This document shows, piece after piece, positions 1-9,749 of a DNA stretch of 64,000 nucleotides. This stretch comes from Corythucha ciliata (taxonomy: Eukaryota > Arthropoda > Insecta > Hemiptera > Tingidae). A model generated the notes under the pieces. That model did no database searches, had not been told where the DNA came from, and saw only the letters and a list, made by a program, of their open reading frames with translations. Positions within the stretch are counted from its first letter, which is position 1, and each line of letters opens with the position of its first letter. Position numbers and translations under genes: made by a program. The stretch covers positions 56,211,952 to 56,275,951 of the forward strand of contig CM075941.1 in assembly GCA_038030265.1 (NCBI GenBank), in the 5' to 3' direction.

Positions 1-111
1 GACGCTAGGACAACACCACGGACTCCGCCGGAGAGAACTTGCCCTTCGGGATGTTCCACAGACGTCTCAACTATTGCGCAAGCGCCTTTAGTCAGCTCTG
101 TTTTCCATAAC
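1..111 (-). CDS. cv-c: Exon: middle of START domain, cut by the window edge
   Basis: The left edge of the window holds another START exon: LWKTELTKGACAIVETSVEH, then PEGQVLSGGVRGVVLAS, aligning with the family's W(R/K)T-LPKGAC and GGVR-VVL segments. The acceptor is TTTCTTTGCACGCAG (plus-strand 112 upward), phase 2, exactly matching the AG left by the exon at 12073, almost 12 kb away; the joined codon is AGG. The exon continues beyond position 1, so the rest of START and the stop codon are outside. It is too short and split to be seen as an ordinary ORF, and was found by reading for the continuation of START. Confidence 0.95.
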
Positions 112-444
112 CTGCGTGCAAAGAAATATGAATTATAGAACAGCAAAAAAAAAAAAAAATGGCAAATGTCGTCATTTTGGCGCTTTAAAACTCCAAATTT
201 CTCGGATTTTCTCTGTTTCAGAACCAAATGTCACGGCATTTGCTCTTTAAAAACTCGATTTCACAGATTTTTCTCTATTTAAAAAACTAAATCCCGCGAA
301 GGATCTTACAAAACCCATTTTTGCAGAGTGCGTCCATTTCCCCCATGAAAATGCAAATTTCACGGGGCATGGCTCACTCAAAAATCACACGGATTCGGCT
401 CTTATTAAAACGTCAAGTTTGGCTATTTGAAAAACAAACAAAGT
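112..444. repeat. Intron: poly-A tract and degenerate repeats of the 'cgaaatt' type
   Basis: After a 14-A run near 145-158 the sequence is a string of loosely repeated units of about 35-40 bp of the form 'ctctTTAAAAaccaAATTTCaCGGatTTtg'. This is one orientation of the type 2 field repeats seen throughout the window. No gene is seen. Confidence 0.6.
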
Positions 445-1525
445 TTTCAAAGGTGGGGAAAATGAATGACCCCCTCCCCCCCTATTTACGAGTCCTGGAG
501 TCTGCCGTGCTGTATCTGGGGGCCAAAGGATTTTTTAGCTAATTTAAGTCCTTAATTTGGGACATGAATTTTCAACCGAAAAGAGCATAGTCCTGAAACT
601 GGCCTTGTTCAACTGGTTTTATGAATATAATCGTCTGTCTGGGGCGTTGGCCCTCAGTGACCAGTCAAGCAGCCGCATAAAGGGAAATTAATTAATCTGA
701 ATGACATATTCTTGTATTTCGCCTCATTCAACAGGTTTTATTTAGCTGAATACGAATGCGATTGTTGTCTGCCGGCATCTGCCTGAGACATTTTCCCTCG
801 GTGACCAATCAAATTGCAATTAACCGGAAGAACATAGTCCTGAAACTGTTATCATTCGACAAGTTTTTTATAGAGCTGAATACGAATATGATCGTCCTGG
901 CGGGGACGCTCATATATGTATTCAGCTCCATAAAAACAGTTGAATGGGACCAGTTACGTGTGTAACTTCTTCCGGTTAGATCGTATCACGAAAAGAGAGT
1001 ACTCGCCCCAGGCAGACGCCCGGTGGACGATCATATTCGTATTGAGCTACATGAGACCAATTTCAGGACTATGCATGTTCTTTCCGGTTAATTAATTTCC
1101 TTTCACGCGGTTTGATTGGTCACTGAGGGCTAATTGCCCTGGAAGACGATCGTATTCGTACTCGGCTCCATACAACCTGTTGAAAAATACCAGTTTCAGG
1201 ACTATGTTCTACCGGTTAATTATTATTTCCCATGGAGTTTGACTGGCTACTGAGGACAAACACCCTCCCACAGATAATTATGCTGGCAGACGCTCATATT
1301 CGTAATCAGCTCCATAAAACCTTTCGAATCGTTTCAGAACTATGTTCTTCCGGTTAAGTTCATGTCCCAAATTAAGGGCTTTTAATTAGCTATAAAATAA
1401 CAATCCCTAGGCCCCGGATATAGCACGGCAGACTCCCCCCTGCCTCCCGGACGGACCCCGAGACTCTCAAACTTGTAAATAGGGGTCATATACTATCATT
1501 TTTGCACACCTTCCAAAACTATGTA
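445..1525. mobile_element. Foldback-like element 1: long inverted repeats built of about 125-bp subrepeats
   Basis: The two halves are diverged reverse complements around about 900. For example 554-573 (TTTGGGACATGAATTTTCAA region) pairs with 1345-1365, and CTGCCGTGCTGTAT near 500 pairs with 1417-1433. Each arm is itself made of direct subrepeats of about 122-142 bp. The landmark AGCTGAATACGAAT occurs at about 743 and 871, and its reverse complement at about 907, 1034, 1156 and 1298. Long inverted arms made of tandem subrepeats are the classical architecture of Drosophila FB elements. No ORF of note; ends and target duplication are not clear, so the borders are approximate. It lies in the last intron. 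Confidence 0.75.
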
Positions 1526-2407
1526 TTTCTCGGTTGAATGGGGGGGACTGTCGCCAGCTCTCAAACTATAACGCTTAATTCACTGGCCGAACTAGCAAAA
1601 TGTCCTGCCCATAAAGTACGAAATTTTGTTTGGTTTTATCGCAAAAAAAAAAACCCGCAGTTTCATGATTGAATCGCCTGATTTTTGAATATTTGCCGTT
1701 TTATTGACAAATTGTGAGTTTTTGGGGCTTTTTGGATATTTTTGTAGTCTAGGTTGGACATCTTCTTTGGTTGAAAACCTCATGAGCAGAGCCTTCTGTA
1801 GACACTTGGATAGAAACGGACAAAAGATAGTTTAAAGACTCATCTACTGGATTTTTTTTTGGTCCTAAAAAGAAATTAGCCTGAAGCTAACTGGACGAAT
1901 TTCAACTGAAAATGTCGCATGTCTGCGAAATGTGCAGGCTACATGTGTAAATGTATGAGCAGGCTTGGATACAGGCCGACTGGGGCAGTACTCGATGATT
2001 TCGAGTCCCGAGTGTCACGCGTTGGATCGGGAAAAGGCCAGGAAATCGTGATATCCCAAAATAATCTATCCAACTCCAAAACTTTTAATTTCACGCCATA
2101 AATTGCCTGCGATCATTCAATAACGTAGTAGCACTACGATTGGTCTAGTCGAGTCGTGGTACCACTACTGGTGGATTTCTTAACTAAACCGAACCTGCAT
2201 TTTTTCCCTTAAGAGTTTGGTCGACAATGTCCGTTGAAGAGTTGCCAAGGGTTTAAACGATGTTGCGTTCAAAATTCTAATTTCTGATTGGGGTGTAACG
2301 CCTACGCTCGCTCAGCTTAGAGATAAACGGAACTTTAAACCCATGGGCGACCCGGGCCTAAGTACGATTCAACTTTAAGCCGAGGCGGTGAAATCCAACA
2401 TACGACT
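1526..2407. other. Intron sequence, no gene seen
   Basis: Positions 1590-1760 contain a few type 2 units (cgaaattttg...cccgcag). The rest is mixed sequence without convincing ORFs. The text around 2139-2163 (TCTAGTCGAGTCGT) recurs at 5209-5223, which is explained by the insertion of hAT-like element A at a similar target, so this stretch is itself part of an older repeat. Confidence 0.5.
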
Positions 2408-2639
2408 AGTCTAGTCAATGGCGTCTTTAGGCGGGGGCCCGACGGGCCTGGGTGTAGTGTGGTGTAAGTTTTTCCACCCGTCCTCTCAGAATTGAAACAT
2501 ATGTTTACGGAGAGGACGCTACACTACACTTGTGTAGTGCGTTGAATGGAAATAGCTATAAATGTTATACAGTCGTACAATAATTATTGTGCGTGTATGG
2601 AATACTTAAAAGTAATAGGGGGGGGGGGGTCCTTAGCCA

Positions 2640-3780
2640 ATTCGTGGCAAAAATAGTGCTACACCAAGATTCTCAGTTGAAATTGAGTAAAAGCGCTTTT
2701 CGAGGCAAAGTTGATAATATGGCCCCTTTCACAGCTAAAATTGAAGAAAATGCTCTGATTAAGGACTAAAGTTGAGCAATATGAACTCGCGGATATAATT
2801 TTGAGAAAAACACTGTAATTTGCGCATGAAATTAAAAAATAGTGCACAATCATAGCTGAAATTGGAAAATCGGAAATTCACTGTTTCAGGGGGAAACTTC
2901 ACGGCGGTTAAAAACGAGACAAAGTGCTGACTCGCGACTAAAATGAAGAAAAAGCGTTCATTTATAGCCAAAATTGAGAAAATTTACAGATTTCAACGGC
3001 CACTTTGTGGTAGAAATAAAGTACTAATTCATGTCTAACGCGGAAGAAATTTCTAATTCGTTGCTAATAATCGAGAAAAACTCATATTGTCGACTAAAAT
3101 GTATGAAAAGTGCTAATTGAGAAAAAAAAAACGGTCATTCACAGCTACAAATGAGAAAATGCCAACTCGCTGATTAAATTTAGAAAAACCGCTAATTTGC
3201 GAATAAAATTGGGAAAATAGCTAGTAATTCACGACCTGAATCTTAACGGGAAATTAGCGCTCGTGCCTTGAGAAATCAAGAATTGGCGTTTCCTCAATTT
3301 TAAAAGCGATTTAGTGTTTTTTCCACACTTCAGTTCGCTTTTTCTCAATTTCATCGGTGAATTATCGATTTTTCTTCATTTTAGCCATGAATTCGCGACT
3401 TCTCTCCATTTTTGCCATTCTTTGCAATTTTTTTTTTTTCAATTGGGCTCGCGAAGAAGCAAATTCTAGTGTTTTCGTAATTTTAGGCTCGAACTGCTGC
3501 CTTTTCTCAACTTTATCCACGAATTTAGCTATTCTTCTCAATTTTAGTCCCGAATCAGCGCAATTTTGGTTCTGGAAGTTAGATAAAGAAACCTCAAATC
3601 AGCGCTTTTTCACAACTTCGGCCACGAATAATAAGCACTGTTCAACAATTTAGCCACGTACTTACCCCCAAGAACAGCGTTTTCTCAATTTTAGTTGTCT
3701 AAGGACCTCCAGACAATAGGGATCGGCGTATTTTCTCTATTTTACCTGCAAAATTGCCTTCAGAAGGCGCCAAGACAATG
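2640..3780. repeat. Type 1 degenerate repeat field with an orientation switch near 3250
   Basis: Units of about 28-40 bp with the core 'GCTAATTCGCGGCTAAAATTGAGAAAAA', strongly diverged. Up to about 3240 they run in the plus sense (gagaaaa..gctaattc); from about 3270 they run in the opposite sense (CTCAATTTTAGCC..GAATTAGCG). The field as a whole is therefore an imperfect inverted repeat. Short open frames here are by-products of repeat composition. Contained in hAT-like element A. Confidence 0.75.
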
Positions 3781-3839
3781 CCAATGCTCCTTTTTAGCTA
3801 ATTTTCAACTAAAAAAGTTGCTTCTGTCTGTGAAATGGA

Positions 3840-4620
3840 TTACTTTAATGAGCTAACCCCACGATTCTTCTAGGGTTTTCAGCAAACTCAAAAGCCACGA
3901 CCTTGGGTTTTTAGCAAACCCAAAAGCCACGCAATTGGGTTTTCAGGAACCTCCCAAAACCACGAAATTGGGGTTTCGGTTCTTCAGCGGGGAAACCCCA
4001 CAAAATTAGCGAAAATCCCACGCGTTTTAATGAGGCAGAATCGCGAAAATGCTTTGATTAGTGTGCTAAAACCACCTAATTGTGGTTTTGAATGAGGCAA
4101 CTCGGCGAAATTCAGGGGTTTCAGAGAATGAAATCACATATTTATATTTCATTATTTAGGCCCGTATTCCAAGTCGTTCCTCGAATTTTCCTCAATGTCA
4201 AAGCTCCCTCACAAACTAGAAAAATTATAAAATAACATGTGATTCTACAGTTTGCGAGGAAGATTGGAGTCGAGGAAATTTTGAGGAACGACTTAGCATA
4301 CGGGCCTTACTGAGCCAGACATGCGAAAATATTTCATTTTGGTGGGAAGAACCTCGCGAAATTCATTTTACAGCAACAAACAGGTACGAAATTGGGTTTT
4401 CAGCAATAAAACAACCGAGAAATTGGGGTTTCTGTGAGCCAGAACCACGACAAAGAAGTTTAGCGAGAAAAATCAGCGAAGCGGTTTTTAGTGAGAAATA
4501 TCCGCAATAGTGCAAAATAGTTTTTTTAGTGAGTCCTGCAAAATTAGGATTTTAGTGCGCAAAATCCTTGAAATTGGTATCTTTTTATCACCCCATACCG
4601 TAAAATCGGTTGGTTTGAGT
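3840..4620. repeat. Type 2 degenerate repeat field
   Basis: Units of about 30-40 bp of the form 'AAACCCACGAAATTGGGTTTTCAGC'. Examples follow one another from about 3880 to 4100 and from 4330 to 4600, interrupted by a MITE. Divergence between units is high, roughly every third to fifth base by eye. No gene is seen. Inside hAT-like element A. Confidence 0.7.
4159..4306. mobile_element. PIF/Harbinger-like MITE with TTA duplication
   Basis: A 148-bp palindromic element. The terminal repeats are GGCCCGTATTCCAAGTCGTT and its near reverse complement at the right end, continuing with CCTCGAATTTTCCTC. TTA stands directly on both outer sides (4156-4158, 4307-4309). A TTA duplication with G/C-rich ends is characteristic of PIF/Harbinger MITEs. 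Related copies occur at about 26853-26977 and 42728-42785. Confidence 0.8.
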
Positions 4621-5214
4621 TACGTTAACTCGGAATTAAGGAAAACAGTGTGTCACAATTTATGTAAACAATAGCCGCGTTGCAAAACTTCATACTTGTT
4701 CAGCGCTTTATGAGCACTTAGTCTATTTGCCGTTGCAAAACTGCCAATCTAGCTCAGCGCTGAGTAAGTGTTTAAAATCCAATAAAACACGTCTCATCGC
4801 GATGCAGATCACAGTAGCAAAACTCCGGTAAGCACTTAATTCTACACTTCGGCGTTTTAACACGCGAGCCGAGTTTTTGTTGCAGTTTGGAAACTCCAAC
4901 CAAACTCCCGGTGGTAAAATTCACAATTAGTTAGCCAGACTCGCAAAAAAGGTTTTTCGAGACAAATCTTTGGAAAACATTTTTGAATTAGGGAACTTCA
5001 CGCAATCATGGGTGTATGATTTGTACTTTTTGATGGTATTATCAGAGGGGTAGGCAGCTGCCCCACCACGGTTTCATTTTCAGTTCTTATGGAGGGAAAC
5101 TGCCCACCCCTTCCCCGTCTGGCTACGCCAGTTGTTCATGGCTAAAGAAAAAAGGCGTGGCCACGACTTGGGGCCCGGGGCCCCAACTTGACAAAAGACG
5201 GCCCTGAGTCTAGT

Positions 5215-5828
5215 CGAGTCGTAATGGTACGATAATGAAACTGTTGATTTCGTAGGTCAAGAATCTGATTGTTAGAGACCCCCCCCCTCTCACCGTTTCC
5301 ACGAGGAGCACAAAACTAGATATTTATAGCAGTAAAACTGTTAATCATGGCACGAGTTGTGACTTACACCATCGGCAAGGCACAAAGGATCGGTTTAGAT
5401 TTTTTAAAGAACGAATCGTCTGCAGTTTAGCCATTTTAAGTCGCGAATTTGGCCATTTTTGACGCGCAAAATGGTCGAATTTGTAATTTTACAGAAATAA
5501 TCTGTTTAGATCTTACCAAAGCGTGAATCGTCAGTTTAATACTTTCAAAAAAGATTCCGTCATTCTATAGCGTTTTCCATTTTACACAAAAATCTGCTAT
5601 GGAATAGTTTTTTCCACCCGTCCTCTCTAAATTAAAACAAATATTATTGGAGAAGACAGGTGGAGAAATGAAATGCTCCGCAGCAGAATTTTATGCAAAT
5701 GGAAAACGTTATTAGTCGATTGCAGGATACGAACTCAGATCAGCCATTTTCAAGGCGCAAGTAGTCAATTTGGGTATATTTTCAGGGCGCATAGAGTCAG
5801 TTTTTCCGTTTATAGGGCGCGAATAGTA
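5215..5828. repeat. Intron: type 4 degenerate repeats
   Basis: From about 5390 the sequence is made of diverged units like 'GGCCATTTTcaaGGCGCGAATcGTCAGTTT'. These continue after element B at 8624, which shows that B was inserted into an existing field. No gene is seen. Confidence 0.65.
5606..5667. mobile_element. Tiny palindromic MITE, CCACCCGTC...GACAGGTGG
   Basis: Short inverted repeat TTTTTCCACCCGTCCTCTCT against GGAGAAGACAGGTGGAGAAA, 62 bp in total. Other members: 8752-8825 (same ends), a fragment at about 2468-2520, and one end near 37985. No duplication could be assigned. Confidence 0.6.
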
Positions 5829-6459
5829 CGACAAGCCATGGGCGTAGCCAGAGGGGGGGGCAGGGGTAGGCAGCTGTCCTCCCCTAGACTCGAAAGCGCA
5901 GATTTAGTGGGGCAGCTGCCCACCCCTATAGATACGTTCTGAAAGTATAAGTCCTTCAGGATAACCATATTTTGTTTCATCAGCGCCCACATTAAGAAGA
6001 AAAAAACATTGTCGAGGATTTTTGTTAAACAACAACAAAACGAATTTCGCAACGCTGACATCCCAATTTCGCGGTTTTTGCGCCCTAAAATACCGTTTTC
6101 GCAGATCTGACACAAGTAAAAAGCCAATTTTTCAGAATTTGCTTCACTAAACAAAAACGCTACACATTTTTGCACATGGGTTTATTCGTGAATGTAGCCG
6201 AATCTTGCTGCCAAAAGCTTGAAATTACATGAAAATCGACACCCCACACCCACATGATCTCAAAACCATTGAAAATCCCCATTTTGGGCCCGCTTTGGTT
6301 GATCCGCGAGTTAGTTCATCCCAACTAGATCCCAAATGGAGTCTAATCACAATTTTTAAAATAACCCATTTTGGAGTAAAATATTCATTTCTGAGGTCAA
6401 ACCGTAAAATTTGGTATAAAACTGATTTTTTGAATCCTCTGACATTGGATTTTTGAACG

Positions 6460-7800
6460 CGCGAAAACCGTGAAATTGAATAAAAGAGCTAACTCATTGC
6501 TATAAGTGAATGCATCGCCCATTAGCTGCTAAACTGGAGAAACAGTGCTAATTCGCAGCTAAAGTTGAGAAAAATCGCTAATTCAATGCTCAAATTGAAA
6601 AACAGCGCAAATTTGCTGATAATGGAAAAAACGCTGATTTGCTGCTAAAAAAAGAATGCACTAATTTACGGCTAAAATGGAGAAAAAGAGCTAAATCGTC
6701 GCTAAATGTGAACACGTCGCTAATCGGTTTCTAAAAACTATAAAAAGTGCTAATTCGCGGCTTAAATTGAGAAAATCGCTTAGTTGGCTTTCGAAATGGA
6801 TGAAAAGCGCTAATTCGTGGCTAAATGTTGAAATTTGCTAATTCGCTTATAAAAAATAGAGAAACTGCGCTAGTTAAGAGGGGGGGGGGTTCAGGCGGGT
6901 TTCCTAGACCCCTTCTCAGTCGCCCCTCGCCTAAACTTCGCACATAAATTTTGGCTCCATTTCTGCATCAATATTCGATTTCAACGTCACATTTTAATCT
7001 TCAGGAAGTACTACAGTGACGTTAGAACGACGTTAGTGACGTTTTTCAAATTTTTTCCCCAAAATAACCCCAAATCACTTTACAACTTGAATGTGTTTTA
7101 AGGTAATTTCAGGGATGAAATCGAGGGGCTGAAATTGAGAAAAATAGCGACAATTCGTTGGTTGGTATACATCGATACAGTCGCTGATAAAATGGAGAAA
7201 AGGCGCTAATTCGCAGCTCAAATGAAGAAAAATCGCTGATTAGCGGCTAAAATAGAGGGGAACGCAAATTCGCGGCTAAATGTGAATACATCCCTCATTA
7301 ATTCACTGCTCAAATCGTGAAACAGCGCTGGAGATGAAGAAATTGCGTATAATTCGAAGAAAAGCGCTAATTCGCTATTGAAATGGAGAGAAAGCGCTAA
7401 ATCACAGCCAAAATATGAAAGCGACGCTAATTTGCTGCTAATCTTAAGAACAAGCACTAATTTGTGAACGAGCACTAAGACATCTCTAATTCGCACTGCT
7501 TAAGATGAGGAAAAGCGCTACTTCGGGTTTAAATGGGAAGTCATCGCCAAAAAAATTGCTAATTCATCGCTATACGTAAATACCAGGCTAATCCAATTCT
7601 AAAATGAAAAAAGCGCTAATTAGATGCTAAAATGAAGAAAGTGCGTTAATTCATGGCTGAAATTGAAAAAATGTGTGAATACGTCGTCGCTAATTCACTT
7701 CTAAAATTAATAAAAAGTGTCATTTCACTACGAAAATGGAAAAAATCGCTAATCCGCGGCTAAAATTGGTGAGAAGCGCTAATTTAAAGAAAACATTAAG
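6460..7800. repeat. Type 1 degenerate repeat field inside element B
   Basis: More than thirty diverged copies of a unit like 'gctaattcgcggctaaaatgGAGAAAAAGC', spacing about 30-40 bp, interrupted at 6870-7110 by a G-tract and a non-repeat module. Copies differ by many substitutions and small indels, so the array is old or has not been homogenised. Confidence 0.75.
6890..6950 (+). repeat. Dispersed module next to a G-tract, copy 1
   Basis: The text GGCGGGTTTCCTAGACCCC followed by CGCCCCTCGCCTAAACTTCG recurs as a diverged direct copy at 18768-18835, also beside a homopolymer G/C run. It is probably a transposon end or internal block shared by two insertions. Confidence 0.6.
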
Positions 7801-7839
7801 AAAAACTGTCCATTCAACGGTAAAATTCGCCACTTGAGG

Positions 7840-8560
7840 GGTAAAATCTGCAGTTTTTTAATGCAGACAGGTGAGAGCGGGTGTGTCTGTGGGGGCAATT
7901 AGGGCATTGCGCTCCCATGGCCTGGCACCAACGGGCACTGCGGTCGCGGATTTGATTACCGCGCTGGTCAATCTTCAAAGGTTCAACAATCCAGAAAAAA
8001 AAAAAAAAAAAAAAAAAAATGCAGACTGGTCCGTTATTTTGAAAAGATCATTCGGTTTTTATCAGTTTGGGTTAAATCCGCCAGTTTTAGAGAGAAATCA
8101 TTAATTTTGTGGTGAAGCCTTGGGTTTTAAAATCACCAGTCGTGCTGTGAAATCTATAATTTAGGGGTAACACTTCGGCTTTGGCGTGAAATCACCGATT
8201 TTAAAGTAAGATATTCAGTTATAGAGTGAACTCTTCAGTTTTGGGTTAAAAAACCTCAGTTTTGTGTTAAGAATCGATAGTTTTTTACGCCTCTCAGACA
8301 AGACGTTGATGAAAAGTCGGACACTCAGCATTGAGTGTGCCAATCCTTTCCTACGAGTATCGATTTAGAAGGAAAACATTGTCAGTTTTTGGACAGAAAA
8401 TTAGGATTGGAAGGCTAAAAGCGATAGTTTCCTAACGGAAACGTTAGTTTTTGGTGGATTACGACCCTTTTTGTGTAAAACTCATTTTCCGGGGAAGAAT
8501 TGGCGATTTAATGCGCCTATTTCTGATTTAATGAACTACCAGTTCTTTTGCTGGGGTTTC
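7840..8560. repeat. Type 3 degenerate repeat field
   Basis: Units of about 24-30 bp like 'AAATCACCAGTTTTGGGGTG', different in phase and text from type 1 but with the same general look. The same family in the other orientation fills 17640-18710. Part of hAT-like element B. Confidence 0.65.
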
Positions 8561-8623
8561 TAGAACATCCGACATCTTCTGCCCACCCTTGGATTAAGGT
8601 CTTGCTACGCCCCTGCGACAAGC

Positions 8624-9741
8624 CAAGTCGCGAATGCTCAGGTCATTCTTGGCTCGCGAATGGTCGATTTTGCAATTTTCATGGCAGGAATAATCTGTTT
8701 AGGCGTCCTCAGGGCGCAAGTTATCAGTTTAGCTTTTTTTTTTGGAGCCGAGCATTTCCATCCGTTTTCTCTCTGAATTATGTCATAATATGACATATTA
8801 TACTAACGGAGAAGACGGGTGAAAATTCTCGGCTCCATAGCTGAATTTCATGCAAATGCAAAATGCCGTTAGAGAGGGAATCGCCAGTTCGAATACTTTT
8901 GGAGGTATAATATATTCAGCTTGGACATTATCAGACCATTTTCAAGGCGGAAATCGTCAGTTTGGCCAATTTGAGGAGCGAATAATGTTTTTAGGACGCC
9001 AAGTCCGTCAAGCCAAGCCCATTTTTGGCACACGAATGGTCATCACTTTGACCACTATTGGCGCGAGATTGATCGATTCAGATCACTTTCGGGGGGGGGG
9101 GGGGAATCATGATCTTTTCAGGGCTCACGTTTAGCCATTTTAAGGGATCGAGAAGTCAGTTTGGCTATTTTTTGAGCCGGCGTGGCTCGTCCAAATTGCT
9201 AATTCGCGGACTATATGGGTCACCCAAATTGCGAGTTTCGTTCTCAGAGAAAAGTTTGGCTCATTCAAAAATATCGATTGCACGGGCTCAGCGCTTTAAA
9301 TGGGCCGATTCCGTTTAATCCGAATTTTCTCGAACAAATTTCGGGGCGTTGGTTAATTTCAAATTTAAATTTCCCGGGTTTTGGTAATGAAAAATCCAAA
9401 TTTCGTGGATTTCGCTCTTACAAAGACAAAGTTCACGGGTTTGGCTCATTAAAAGACAACAAATTTTACGGGCTTGCCAGTATTAAAAGCTAAATTTCAC
9501 GGGTGTGGCTCCTTCAAAATCCCAACTCCAAGGATTTGTCTTTTCAAAGGAACCAATTCCGCTTGATTGGCTCTTTAAAAAAAAATCGAGTGGAGGGGGG
9601 GACTTTCTTAAATTTTAATTTCACGGATTTGGCTCGTTCCAAATTTTAATTCTGCGGACTTGGCTTTCCGGACATCTAAATAGCGAAAAAAACACTTTTT
9701 CTCAATTCAAGCAGCGAGATGTGCGCGTTTTCTCAATTTTA
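8624..9741. repeat. Type 4 then type 2 repeat fields between elements B and C
   Basis: 8624-9160 continues the 'gcgcgaatggTCAGTTTGGCCATTTT' field interrupted by element B; 9180-9720 is a run of type 2 units in the 'aaatttcacGGGTTTGGCTC' orientation. A 14-base G run lies near 9090-9103. A small MITE sits at 8752-8825. No gene is seen. Confidence 0.65.
8752..8825. mobile_element. Tiny palindromic MITE, second copy
   Basis: CCATCCGTTTTCTCTCTGAA pairs with GGAGAAGACGGGTGAAAATT about 50 bases further on; same family as 5606-5667. Confidence 0.55.
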
Positions 9742-9749
9742 GCCACAAA

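Larger units (their letters stand above)
2416..5206. mobile_element. hAT-like non-autonomous transposon A with 8-bp duplication AGTCTAGT
   Basis: Left end CAATGGCGTCTTTAGGC and right end, read inward on the other strand, CAGGGCCGTCTTTTGTC form imperfect terminal inverted repeats. Both continue into G/C-rich text containing GGGCCC. Directly outside both ends lies the same octamer AGTCTAGT (2408-2415 and 5207-5214). An 8-bp duplication and CA..GG(C/G)CG-type ends are typical of the hAT superfamily. There is no transposase reading frame; the 2.8-kb interior is mostly degenerate tandem repeats (2640-4620) with a small MITE at 4159-4306. A second hAT-type end (CTGGCTACGCCAG near 5127-5139) inside it has no partner that I can find. 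Confidence 0.85.
5837..8615. mobile_element. hAT-like non-autonomous transposon B with 8-bp duplication CGACAAGC
   Basis: Left end CATGGGCGTAGCCAGAGG and right end, read inward, CAGGGGCGTAGCAAGACC match over the first 14 bases except two. The octamer CGACAAGC flanks both sides exactly (5829-5836 and 8616-8623). When the element is removed, the flanks join into a continuous type 4 repeat field. The 2.78-kb interior lacks a transposase and consists of a GC-rich left segment (5845-5930, with GGCAGCTGCCCACCCCT), type 1 repeats (about 6460-6870 and 7120-7800), a module at 6890-6950 and type 3 repeats (about 7840-8560). A poly-A run of about 23 lies at 7997-8019. Confidence 0.88.
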
